From DTU019 sp050949825 (lineage in GTDB: Bacteria; Bacillota; Syntrophomonadia; Syntrophomonadales; Syntrophomonadaceae), in contig JBMNGL010000001.1 of assembly GCA_050949825.1 (NCBI GenBank), positions 186,001 through 250,000 on the forward strand: a stretch of DNA of 64,000 bases, read 5' to 3'. Below are positions 34,100 to 42,999 of this stretch, piece by piece. A model generated the notes under the pieces. The model saw only the letters and a list, made by a program, of their open reading frames with translations. It was not told the DNA's origin and ran no database searches. A program made the position numbers and the translations under genes. Within the stretch, counting starts at the first letter, position 1, and each line of letters opens with the position of its first letter.

Positions 34100-35623
34100 A
34101 TGACATTTGCTGAAAAGCTTGATTTCTTAATGAGTGTAACCGAGACATCTAATCGCCTACTGGCCAGCCGCGTGGCTCTGGATGCATCCTATATCAGCCG
34201 CCTGCGCCGAGGCAAGCGACTCATGCCGAAGGATAGCAGTATTATTCGAAGTATGGCCTCCTGCCTCGCGCGGCGCTGCTCCAAGGACTACCAGAAAAGA
34301 TCATTATCTGAAGCCCTTAAACTGGCCAGCTTCCCTGACGATGCAGTGCTCGCCGGGGAACTCGCCTATTGGCTGCTCAGCAATGACGCCGACAGCATGC
34401 AGTCGGTGGGTCATTTCTTAAACGGCCTTGCGGACATTGGTAACCGGCAGTGTCCGGAGCGTCCGTCCGAGCCCTTTCGCCTTTCCTTTCCTCAGGAACC
34501 CATATCTGTTTATTACGGCATCGAGGGCAAGCGCCGGGCCGCTGAGTTATTTCTTTCCGAGGTCGCCAGGCGGGAAACGCCTCAGACACTGCTGCTTTTT
34601 AGCGACGAGGAGACCTCCTGGATGGCGGGGGACCCGGAATATACACGGAAGTGGGCGGAACTAATGGTCAGCATCCTCTCCAGAGGGAATTATATCAAAA
34701 TCATCCATACCATTAGCCGGGATCTTGACGAAATGCTCAGCGCCATCAGCCAATGGATGCCCTTATACATGAGCGGGCTCATCGAACCGTTCTTTTACCC
34801 CAAAAAAAGGGATGGTGTTTTCAAGCGGACCCTGTTCATAGCGCCAGAGACAGCGGCGGTGGTCTCAAACTCCGTGGGCGATCAGGTATCCCTGGCTGCG
34901 AATGTTCTATACCGCGACCGTGCCGCCGTAGCTTCCTTTGCTGGAGAATTTCTGCAATACCTGCGTCTATGCCGCCCGCTGATGCGGATTTTTACCGCGG
35001 GGGAACGGGAGGAATGTTACGCTACCCTGGCCGAATTTGAACGGGAGCGAGCTGATACGCTGATTAAGACCGAATCCCTCTCCCTGCTAACCATGCCCAA
35101 AAACCTGCTCAGGCCTATACTCAGGCGATCCGGCATAGACGAACTTAAGAACGTTTCGGCACATGAAACGCGACGCAAAAACTTTCTGGAAAAGCTGGGC
35201 TCGAACCGTTTCACTGAAATCATAGCGTTGCCAGATATCGGGACTGCGAATAGCGGGGGTGTCAAGGTGTCCATGTCGGACATGCTGGGCGGTGGAGCCG
35301 TGTATTACACCCCGGAGGAGTTTGCCGCCCATCTAAAGCATGTCATTACGCTACGGTCCCATGAAAACTATCATGTCCATTTAATCGGGCCGAGCGAAGA
35401 CCGGTACATAGTCTACGCTCGGGAGGAGATCGGCGCCATCGTGGCAAAAACCTCCCAGCCGCCGCTGGTGCTGGCCATGAGCGAGAGCAATATGACCGCC
35501 GCCTTCTGGGACTTCCTGAGAAACACGATCAGGGCCAAGGCCTATAAAGAGCCAGAGAAGGCTGTTACCATTGCCGTGTTGCGGGACTACCTTACTAAGC
35601 TTAAGGGCAAAAGCGGGTTATAG
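34100..35623 (+). CDS. Large HTH (XRE-like) regulator of unknown role
   Basis: A 507-residue cytoplasmic protein. The first 60 residues look like a lambda-repressor-type helix-turn-helix (SNRLLASRVALDASYISRLRR, then GKRLMPKD). The rest is a long mixed region with no motif I recognise; the mid part (ETPQTLLLFSDEETSWM to LYRDRAAVASFAGEFL) resembles domains that dock other proteins or sense ligands, but this is only an impression. ATG 34100 has GGGGGA about 10 bases upstream. The stop codon at 35621-35623 is immediately followed by the end of a dispersed repeat, so the 3' end may have been reshaped by an insertion. Confidence 0.7.
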   Translation: MTFAEKLDFLMSVTETSNRLLASRVALDASYISRLRRGKRLMPKDSSIIRSMASCLARRCSKDYQKRSLSEALKLASFPDDAVLAGELAYWLLSNDADSMQSVGHFLNGLADIGNRQCPERPSEPFRLSFPQEPISVYYGIEGKRRAAELFLSEVARRETPQTLLLFSDEETSWMAGDPEYTRKWAELMVSILSRGNYIKIIHTISRDLDEMLSAISQWMPLYMSGLIEPFFYPKKRDGVFKRTLFIAPETAAVVSNSVGDQVSLAANVLYRDRAAVASFAGEFLQYLRLCRPLMRIFTAGEREECYATLAEFERERADTLIKTESLSLLTMPKNLLRPILRRSGIDELKNVSAHETRRKNFLEKLGSNRFTEIIALPDIGTANSGGVKVSMSDMLGGGAVYYTPEEFAAHLKHVITLRSHENYHVHLIGPSEDRYIVYAREEIGAIVAKTSQPPLVLAMSESNMTAAFWDFLRNTIRAKAYKEPEKAVTIAVLRDYLTKLKGKSGL

Positions 35624-35672
35624 GTTGCTACCATGTTGCGTCTAACGGCTCCTACATATTTATACATTCAAA
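35624..35672 (+). repeat. End fragment of the dispersed inverted-end repeat
   Basis: These 49 bases, from GTTGCTACCATG to CATTCAAA, match the right end of the copy at 46733-46939 with one mismatch. The fragment begins directly after the stop codon of the preceding gene. Confidence 0.85.
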
Positions 35673-36108
35673 GCAGGGACATCAACCTTAAATCCCTTCT
35701 AGAAAAGCAACCCATCGCCAGTTCCAATGTATGAGTACTCCTATCTAGATTTCATCTGGGCAATCCCGTCTGCATGTCTCAGGGAGAATGGGGTGCCGAG
35801 CCAAAATAAGCCATGGGGTGGTGGTCCCCTCGCCATTTCCCTAAGGCTCGCCCCCTTCCCGCCTGCATCCTTAAAGGGTTGATACATATTATGTTACCTC
35901 GCCCGGCTCCTAGATAGCTCCGGGAGAGCGATGTTCGACAATTTAACCGATATTTGGCATAAATCGTGCCATCAAACTGGCAATGCCAAATAGGTCTTTT
36001 CAAGTACCTAGGAAGAGGAAATTGTTAGAATTTACCCGAAGGGGAATGTTGTGGTTTATGAAGTTGCCCGGCCAACAAGGATGAATTATAAGGAGGGATC
36101 TTTCGCTT
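35673..36108. other. Non-coding stretch with a decayed repeat copy
   Basis: No supported gene. 35755-35905 looks like a decayed inner part of the dispersed repeat: GTCTGCATGTCTCAGGG, GGCTCGCCCCCTTCC and TTAAAGGGTTGATACATATT follow the order of the 46733 copy with many changes. The end (36090-36096) is the AAGGAGG ribosome site of the next gene. Confidence 0.55.
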
Positions 36109-36678
36109 GTGAATATGCTAGCCCAAAGTGCACCGCCCCGCTGGAAAACCGCATTGAATATGATTGTTAATCCGGGAGAAGTAGTAAAAAATCAAATGAC
36201 CAGGATCCCCTGGCCGTACTCCTTGTTGATATCCGGCTTGTCGTTCACCCTGTTTTTTTTGCAAACCGGCCTGGACATGCTGCGTTCAGGGCAAATTGAA
36301 ATCACCACCGTTATTCTGATCACCATGCTGGGATTACTGTATGGCACGGCAGGAGTTGCCCTTATTGCGGTTCTGGTCTGGGCCCTTTCCCAGGCGGCGG
36401 AACGTAATCTAAGCGTGGAATGGGCTATATCTTCATTTGCTTTGGGGTACTCTGCTACTTTTGTCTATGCCCTGACCGGACTTGTTTTTTCGTTGGCCCT
36501 GGGTTGGAAAACAGCGGTTGCCTTTGGCGTAACCGGCGTCTTGTGGGCTTTAAGACCCAACTTGTTTACCATAAAACAAATGTCAGGTGAGCGGAACGCC
36601 TTCAGTATAGCCATGACTACCTTATGCGGCGCCATCCTTTTATTCGGCTGGGCATTACTGGGAAAACTCGGCGCTTAA
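36109..36678 (+). CDS. Polytopic membrane protein (Yip1-like)
   Basis: 189 residues with about five hydrophobic segments (around 37-54, 67-92, 105-125, 128-148, 167-186) after a short polar N terminus containing a NMIVNPGEVVK segment. The WKTALNMIVNPGEVVKN-then-helices pattern resembles Yip1-domain proteins, in which the N-terminal proline-containing segment precedes four to five helices; this is a weak match. GTG start with AAGGAGGGATC upstream. First gene of a co-directional run leading to the giant secreted protein. Confidence 0.72.
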   Translation: MNMLAQSAPPRWKTALNMIVNPGEVVKNQMTRIPWPYSLLISGLSFTLFFLQTGLDMLRSGQIEITTVILITMLGLLYGTAGVALIAVLVWALSQAAERNLSVEWAISSFALGYSATFVYALTGLVFSLALGWKTAVAFGVTGVLWALRPNLFTIKQMSGERNAFSIAMTTLCGAILLFGWALLGKLGA

Positions 36679-36712
36679 AAAGAAGTGATTAATTTTTAGG
36701 AGGCTGGTCAAG

Positions 36713-37204
36713 GTGGAAATGAGATTGGGATATGCAGACGGGGCCGGACCCGATAGGGTCAAGTTCTGGCCGGTCTATCTGTGCTTCGTTTTATTCGGCA
36801 TAATGATTCCTTTCAGTAAACCGGAATTTAAAATAATGACTCTGCTACTGTCCCTCTTCCTCTCACTGGTTGTGGGACTGCTGGCTGTGAATCTGCTGAT
36901 AATGACCTTTAATGCCGGCAATGCCGCCTTGCGCGAAAACAGCACTTCCTTTGCCCGGGAGGCGGTAGGAAACGGGATGTTATTTATGATCCCATTTACC
37001 GTCCTGGCTGTTCTGGCCAAGTTTGTCTTAGGCTGGGACGCGGTGATGCCTTTTGCTTCGGCGGCCATAATGACGGCTGCGGCTGCGGCCGGAACCGAAG
37101 TCATGAAAAAAGGCGCCCAGGGCATAAAAAATGTATTAATCCCTTCCGCACTGGCTTTTGTGCTATCTACCGGCTGGATGATGCTGACAGGCATCCTGCC
37201 GTAA
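36713..37204 (+). CDS. Small polytopic membrane protein
   Basis: 163 residues, around five hydrophobic segments (about 19-34, 40-66, 86-105, 110-126, 138-160). Start GTG 36713, with AGGAGG about ten bases upstream. Not recognised. It sits 34 bases after the Yip1-like gene and 19 bases before the 1651-residue protein, so the three are probably one transcript. A role in export or anchoring of the large protein is plausible but not shown. Confidence 0.7.
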   Translation: MEMRLGYADGAGPDRVKFWPVYLCFVLFGIMIPFSKPEFKIMTLLLSLFLSLVVGLLAVNLLIMTFNAGNAALRENSTSFAREAVGNGMLFMIPFTVLAVLAKFVLGWDAVMPFASAAIMTAAAAAGTEVMKKGAQGIKNVLIPSALAFVLSTGWMMLTGILP

Positions 37205-37223
37205 GAAAGAGGAGGTAAATAGC

Positions 37224-40200
37224 TTGTCGATCTTACATTTAGCTGCCAACCGAAAACAGATAAAGAAAACTTTGCTACCCTTCATCACCGCAGTGTTGTT
37301 CTTAATGCTGTGTGTGGCCGGCGTTCCTCAAACCGCCGTAGCTGCTGGAATAGGGGATGTGGTTACTCAGGTGGCTAAAGCTAATTATGCCTCTCCGGAG
37401 TTTGAGTTTGGAGCCGAGAAGATGACTGGGCTGAGTATAAAAATGCACGCAGGCTATGGCGGGTCTGGGAACGGATATGGCGGAGTGACAGTTTTGGGAC
37501 CTGCTGATGCAACCGGTATGCAAACCATGCTTAAATATGTTGATAGCCAGACCAATCATACCAACATCCACACCAAGAAAATGAAAGGATGTGAGGTGCG
37601 GGAATATACCATGTCTGATGGAGCCGGAGTAGGGGTGATTCTGCCGGATTATTTCGTTACGGTCGAATTTTATGAAACTGGCCGCGGCAATGCAGCAGAC
37701 ATTCAAGCCGCTTTAAATATTGCCCAGCAAACCCTGGACGGGCTGGATCGCGCTGGTCTTTTAAGCCAGGCGGCTCCTGATATTCAAAGCGGAGCAAAAG
37801 AACCGAAAACCTCAGAACCCCCCGCAATTGGTACAGTTGAGACCGCTAAACCTCTGGATGAACCGGTTAAGGTTTCCGACACTACGAATATTGCCGGGGT
37901 ATATAATGGACCCACGGTTCCCACCACATTCAGTATTAACAGCCCTCACCTGGTGACAGAAATACACGACTATCACTGGAACAATGCCAAAGGGGCAACG
38001 CCTGGGACCATCGGATTACAAGACCAGAACGGCAAAATATTTGGTCCCTGGCAGGCCGTCGGGACTCCGGGCCAGGGTGGTGTGCCCAATGCCAACTGGC
38101 ATGTTTACCCCGGCATCGTTATCCCGGCGGGAACATATACCGTCGTTGACTCAGAACCGTCCACCTGGTCGCAGAATACGAGCTCCGGCGGCAAAGGTAT
38201 GGGGTATGTAAAAGCCACACCGCATTTTACAGTTACGGGCGGTTCAGTAGACGGTTTAACAACACCGGTTCCGGGAAAAGGGAATTCTTCGCCGTGCGAC
38301 TGTGAGAAAAGTCCGGCTGGAGTTGGTGCGGTTGGCAATATACCAGGACCCTCCAATGCCACTGAAGCAGTGGTGGGTGTGGCGGTACCGGGATTGATCG
38401 CTACTGCCTTAGGGGCTTTGGGCGGCTTGGGCGGAGGCGGTGGATTGGTGCCGCCAGGTGCCGGTACGCCTTTATACCCCAATGGCACAGGACCCTTGCC
38501 CGGAGCAGGCGGAGCACCTGGGACCGCAAGCAGAGCACCCGGCATGGGCATGGTCACCAGTCAGATCGGACGCCGCAGCAGAGAAGAAATCTTAATCGAT
38601 ACGCCGGATATGTTTGAAACCCCGGTTCCGGCTCAGGAGGCGGGGGTCATTATCGATACCCTCCATACTAAGGATTCTGTTACCAACTCTGATACTATGA
38701 TCGAAACCGCAGATGAAGCAGGGGTATTTGTCAGGCCTGACCCCGATATATTCATTGAGACTGCTCATGAAGAGCTGGGTGTGATCCTGCCGGTTCAGGA
38801 GGATGGGATCATTATCGATACCCCTCATGTTGAGGATTCTATTACTGATCCCGGTATTTTGATCGAAACTGCAGACGAGGCGGGAATATTTGTTACTTCG
38901 GATTCCGATATATTGATTGATACTGCCCCCGAAGAACCGGGAGTGGTTTCTCCCGGCGCCAAGGATTTATATGATGATGTAGCCGAAGGAGAGATTTTCA
39001 TCGATACCAGTGCGGTGGAAGGAAAGACAGGAGACGGGGCTGCCCCTGGTCCGAAAGAGGGTATTTACGACCGGGAAGGCTACGATGAAGCAGGCTTTGA
39101 CCGGGATGGGTTTGACCGCAACGGTTTTGACCGGGAAGGTTTCAATAAAGATGGTTTTGACAAGAACGGATTCGATCGGGAGGGCTATGATAAGTCCGGA
39201 TTTGATGCTCAGGGTTATGACAAAGAAGGATTTAGCCAGGCCGGCTTTGACCGGGAAGGATATAACCGCGAGGGGTTTGACCAAGCCGGTTTTGACCGAG
39301 AAGGCTATGATGTAAACGGCTATAACCGCAGCGGTTTTGACGCCAAAGGGTATGACAAACAAGGTTTTGACAAGGAAGGTTTTAATAAGGCGGGCTTTGA
39401 CCGGGAGGGCTATGATCGTAACGGTTTTGACAAAAACGGCTGGGACCGCGAAGGCTACGATAAGAGCGGTTTTGACAAAGAAGGCTTTGATCGTAACGGC
39501 TTTAACCGGGAAGGACAATCCAAAGAAGGTTATGATGCAGATGGCTACGACAAAAAAGGCTTCAATGAGCATGGCTATGACAGGGACGGCTATGACCGGG
39601 AAGGATTTGACTTCGAAGGTTATAACCGGGATGGGTATGATCCCTGGGGTTATAACAAACAGGGCTATGGCAAGGATGGCTATCACTGGAGCGGTTATAA
39701 TGCGGATGGTTACGACCGCACTGGCAGGCATTGGAGTGAAAACCCCTACAAGGATAGTCCTTTTGATGTCACCGTAGTAAACTCTGGAAATCCTTTTGCT
39801 GAGAATAAAGATGTGATTGCGAGTGTAGAAGTAGAGCTGGATGCTAATGGGAATGTCATTGGCGGAAGAAACCTGGCCGATACTTGGAAGCCCTCTAAAC
39901 CGCCCTTGGGAGAACCTTATCCTCGGACCGCGGAAAAATATGGACCCAAAATCTGGGATGATAGGATACCGGCGGAAAAACCCGAAAAACCAACGATTCC
40001 AACCAGCGGTGATTCTGGCGTTATTGGTCCGGAAGACCCCATGAATACACTTAAGAACCATGATCTTGGCCCGGGAAGGGAAGTCGCGCCCGATGGTCAG
40101 TCAAGCAGCGGACTATCTATACCCGAACAAGATATTCCCGGGGCAGGTGATATTCCGCAAGAAACCATTCCAGATTTGCCTCCGGTTACTGGACCGAAGC

Positions 40201-42179
40201 ATGGAGATACCATCACCCTGCCCGGTAAAGATGGCCGGGACTACGTTTTGGATTACAATGCCGAAACCGGAGAATGGGAGAATATTCTAACCGGCGGCAA
40301 AATTCGCAATGAGGACCTGGAATCGTATGTAAGAGATTTCAACCGTTGGCAGGATGATGTTGCTGAGGATTTAGGCCGTTCTGCCCGCGATATGGAAAAG
40401 ATGATCAGCCGCCAGGATGCCACCAGCAAGGCTATTGATGAAGCCATGGGCAAGTGGAAGAATTTGGAGCAAATGCAGAAGGCGGCTGATAAATACGGAA
40501 TTGGTGAAAAGGGCGGCCCGGGTGATATGGATAAAGCTATCCAGGATCTGAAGGATGACATGCTGGCGGGCAAAGAAGTAGACAATGACCGCATGGAACA
40601 GCTGAAGAATATCATCAAAAACCGTATCGAAGGAAAAACCACCGGGGATTCCGGACTGCGTAAAGAAGAAGACTGGGTGGATACACTGGGCTATGCACTC
40701 GAGGCAAACCTGGCTACCGCCAAGGAAGTGGTAACCGGGGAAAAAGATGACGGCAGCACATCATGGCTAGGGATAGGCGCCCGAATTATGATAACAACTG
40801 CTACCGGAGGGGTTGCCGGAAAAGTATTAGATGGTGGTTTAACAATTGCTGAAGCGTTATCTCGCATAAAGGATTCAGTAGACAAGGGAGAATCAGATTT
40901 CCGGGCAGTTTCCAAGGCCATCGGACTGGTGGTTTTGGGAGAAGAAGCTGGATGGCTGGCAGGAGCAGGCGCCAGTGCATTAAACAAAGGGATGCTGGAA
41001 AGATTCCCGGTATTTACCAATAAGGCTGCGGATTTGGTTGAAAAGGCGCTCTTAAAAGGCAGTGCTTTAAACCAAATATGGAGTCGGAAATTAGGACTTA
41101 TCAGCAGAGAGTCAGCGGAAGCAGCCTTAGATCAAATCAATAGAAGACTGGTCGATATAGGCGGGGATAAAGCCGCGGATAGCATCATAAAGCGAGCCCG
41201 AGGACAGGGATTATCGGTGGCAGATTCTTTCGTTGATGTATCTAAAGCGGGCAAAACCGTAGCCGGCAGCGGCAATGCTGCTGCCAAAGGCGTTGGCAAA
41301 GTCGCATCCAGAAGCGACGAAGCTGTCAAGGGGGCACAGAAAGCTGCGGCGCCAAAAACGGTGTCAGCAGAAACCCCTGGCCTGAAGATTGACAACAAAA
41401 GCTTTAAGGAGGCTGGTCTGCCGCCTGATTTGAGAGGCATGCCGGGCCGCGACCAGAAATCTATTCGGATGATATGTGATAAACATGGGGTTAAGGCACA
41501 TATGAGGCCTACAAATCCTGAGTCTAAAGTATGGCTTGAAGGCGGCAAAGCTCATCCGAAGCCGGAGATGCTGAAGACAAAAACCATAAACGACCTGGAT
41601 GTTGAGCTAGGCTATCCCCAAGAAAATATCGGAACGGTGGGGTGCAGGAAGCCAGATCCGCTGCCGTCTGTTAAGCCGGACAAGATGACGGATGCCCATT
41701 GGAATAGCTTACAAAAGCGCCACAGCCAGAGAATGACTGAATATACGGACCAAGTCGAGAAACTTAGACATTTGGAGCAAGAGGGAAAAATCCTCTGGGA
41801 TCAAAAAACCGGGATAATCTATAATAAGCAAACCATGAAACCATATGCCGGAGATCATGACGCCTTTGCATTCGTAGATGCTGTCAGCGGAAAACCGGTA
41901 TCACCCAGGGTAAATGAGCAACTCAACCGGGAATTGCAGTCCTTGGGGGCTACCCAACATCCCGAACATGTGGGCTGGGATTACTCAGGACTCTCTGATA
42001 AGGTTCCCGAGGGGTCTTTGCCCGGAGCACAATCACCGCGGGAAATAGCAGAGGCGATAGACAGGAAAATTTTAAGCGGTCATGATGAAGGCGGACAGGC
42101 TCTGAATACTTACGATCCGCTCAGAGGGGAAGAGGGCGGTTGGACTACTAACTGGTGGAAAGGGGGAGTCCGGGAATGA
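37224..42179 (+). CDS. Giant exported repeat protein with C-terminal edema factor/ExoY-like cyclase toxin domain
   Basis: 1651 residues; TTG start with GAGGAGG upstream. Signal peptide residues 1-41 (ends AVAA). Two unknown domains follow (about 45-175 and 215-350), then a glycine-rich hydrophobic stretch (375-400), eight I-D/E-T repeats (about 457-598), 44 pentapeptides G-(F/Y)-(D/N)-x-x (619-838), a coiled coil (about 1033-1145) and a hydrophobic pre-toxin region (about 1185-1260). The end (about 1392-1651) shows RPTNPES (Arg1428), LKTK (Lys1451, Lys1453), GDHDAF (Asp1544, Asp1546) and PEHVGW (His1582). These match in order the catalytic Arg, Lys, D-x-D and His of the anthrax edema factor/ExoY nucleotidyl cyclases. 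I therefore read it as a polymorphic toxin. Architecture is seen; activity is inferred. Confidence 0.85.
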   Translation: MSILHLAANRKQIKKTLLPFITAVLFLMLCVAGVPQTAVAAGIGDVVTQVAKANYASPEFEFGAEKMTGLSIKMHAGYGGSGNGYGGVTVLGPADATGMQTMLKYVDSQTNHTNIHTKKMKGCEVREYTMSDGAGVGVILPDYFVTVEFYETGRGNAADIQAALNIAQQTLDGLDRAGLLSQAAPDIQSGAKEPKTSEPPAIGTVETAKPLDEPVKVSDTTNIAGVYNGPTVPTTFSINSPHLVTEIHDYHWNNAKGATPGTIGLQDQNGKIFGPWQAVGTPGQGGVPNANWHVYPGIVIPAGTYTVVDSEPSTWSQNTSSGGKGMGYVKATPHFTVTGGSVDGLTTPVPGKGNSSPCDCEKSPAGVGAVGNIPGPSNATEAVVGVAVPGLIATALGALGGLGGGGGLVPPGAGTPLYPNGTGPLPGAGGAPGTASRAPGMGMVTSQIGRRSREEILIDTPDMFETPVPAQEAGVIIDTLHTKDSVTNSDTMIETADEAGVFVRPDPDIFIETAHEELGVILPVQEDGIIIDTPHVEDSITDPGILIETADEAGIFVTSDSDILIDTAPEEPGVVSPGAKDLYDDVAEGEIFIDTSAVEGKTGDGAAPGPKEGIYDREGYDEAGFDRDGFDRNGFDREGFNKDGFDKNGFDREGYDKSGFDAQGYDKEGFSQAGFDREGYNREGFDQAGFDREGYDVNGYNRSGFDAKGYDKQGFDKEGFNKAGFDREGYDRNGFDKNGWDREGYDKSGFDKEGFDRNGFNREGQSKEGYDADGYDKKGFNEHGYDRDGYDREGFDFEGYNRDGYDPWGYNKQGYGKDGYHWSGYNADGYDRTGRHWSENPYKDSPFDVTVVNSGNPFAENKDVIASVEVELDANGNVIGGRNLADTWKPSKPPLGEPYPRTAEKYGPKIWDDRIPAEKPEKPTIPTSGDSGVIGPEDPMNTLKNHDLGPGREVAPDGQSSSGLSIPEQDIPGAGDIPQETIPDLPPVTGPKHGDTITLPGKDGRDYVLDYNAETGEWENILTGGKIRNEDLESYVRDFNRWQDDVAEDLGRSARDMEKMISRQDATSKAIDEAMGKWKNLEQMQKAADKYGIGEKGGPGDMDKAIQDLKDDMLAGKEVDNDRMEQLKNIIKNRIEGKTTGDSGLRKEEDWVDTLGYALEANLATAKEVVTGEKDDGSTSWLGIGARIMITTATGGVAGKVLDGGLTIAEALSRIKDSVDKGESDFRAVSKAIGLVVLGEEAGWLAGAGASALNKGMLERFPVFTNKAADLVEKALLKGSALNQIWSRKLGLISRESAEAALDQINRRLVDIGGDKAADSIIKRARGQGLSVADSFVDVSKAGKTVAGSGNAAAKGVGKVASRSDEAVKGAQKAAAPKTVSAETPGLKIDNKSFKEAGLPPDLRGMPGRDQKSIRMICDKHGVKAHMRPTNPESKVWLEGGKAHPKPEMLKTKTINDLDVELGYPQENIGTVGCRKPDPLPSVKPDKMTDAHWNSLQKRHSQRMTEYTDQVEKLRHLEQEGKILWDQKTGIIYNKQTMKPYAGDHDAFAFVDAVSGKPVSPRVNEQLNRELQSLGATQHPEHVGWDYSGLSDKVPEGSLPGAQSPREIAEAIDRKILSGHDEGGQALNTYDPLRGEEGGWTTNWWKGGVRE
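39078..39737 (+). repeat. 44 x 15-bp coding repeat (glycine-aromatic pentapeptides)
   Basis: In-frame 15-base periodicity encoding units such as GFDRE, GYDKS and GFNKD. Position 1 is always Gly, position 2 is Phe or Tyr (rarely Trp), position 3 Asp or Asn. The last units degenerate (GYHWS, GRHWS). Codons vary between units, so the array is old or selected at protein level. Confidence 0.95.
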
Positions 42180-42964
42180 AGACCATGAATGCCAATAAAA
42201 GAAAGGTGTTTTTACAGAAATACTTTGAAAGATTGGAAAAATGGCGGGAATATGACCTGGAACAGGCCTGGCAAGAAGCCGGGGAGGAACCTCCTGCTGA
42301 AATGGAAGAACTGCAAATGAGACTGATGGAGATGAGGGACGAATATGCGGAAAACCTGCCGGTAGTGCCCCTATCCCGGTGCCCTTTTAGCGGCGCAGCA
42401 GTTAATTACTGCATAGACTTATTAGGCCTTAACGGTTTGTGGTGGAATTATGATGCCCCGGTACGGCGGACAGAAGAATTACCCCTCACCTACTTTGCTT
42501 TGGATGGTGCTGTAACACTTAAAGGCAACCTCGAGACGGCCCCATTTTTATGCAAGCCAGGTGCCGGGGTTCCTGGTGTTCTGCCCCGGTTATTAAACCA
42601 TGATAAAATACAGGCGGTTATTTCCGCTGTTCCCGTCGGTGGTCACCAGGGCTATGCCATATTTTATTTTGCCCTGGAGATTCCAGTTGGATTGCTCAGG
42701 GTCAACACTTGGGGGACCGGGCGATATACCTTTTTAGATCAAGAGAACATGGTTCGTTGGGGGGAATTTGACTTAAGCATAGGTGATTATGATTTTGAAC
42801 TGGGCAAATGGATCGAATCAGGTAAACTGCATTGGATAAAACCGGGTGATGAGTCGTTAACCTTAAACTCGTCCACTGAAGACTGTCCCTTTATCGGGCT
42901 TACGGGCAACCGCGAACTGCAGCGCATAGAAAGAGGTATAGTTTGGAGTGGAGAGACTTATTAA
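42176..42964 (+). CDS. Hypothetical protein, candidate immunity protein for the upstream toxin
   Basis: 262 residues, cytoplasmic, no signal or membrane helix. The ATG overlaps the toxin stop (ATGA), with GGGGGAG just upstream, so the two are translationally coupled. The N-terminal 60 residues are acidic and helical (YFERLEKWREYDLEQAWQ). The rest is a mixed fold with CPFSGAAVNYCIDLLGLNGLWW and a near-repeat CPFIGLTG at the end. I do not recognise the family. An immediate downstream, coupled, cytoplasmic gene is the standard place for the immunity protein of a polymorphic toxin, and that is my inference. Confidence 0.72.
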   Translation: MKTMNANKRKVFLQKYFERLEKWREYDLEQAWQEAGEEPPAEMEELQMRLMEMRDEYAENLPVVPLSRCPFSGAAVNYCIDLLGLNGLWWNYDAPVRRTEELPLTYFALDGAVTLKGNLETAPFLCKPGAGVPGVLPRLLNHDKIQAVISAVPVGGHQGYAIFYFALEIPVGLLRVNTWGTGRYTFLDQENMVRWGEFDLSIGDYDFELGKWIESGKLHWIKPGDESLTLNSSTEDCPFIGLTGNRELQRIERGIVWSGETY

Positions 42965-42999
42965 GTCATTGTTGGAGATCCAATAAGGGAGGCATGAAA

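Noticed and set aside
38967..40061. A 364-residue minus-strand open frame opposite the pentapeptide array
   Set aside because: The 15-base periodic codons on the plus strand give a stop-free complement; no start signal, and the residues simply mirror the repeat.
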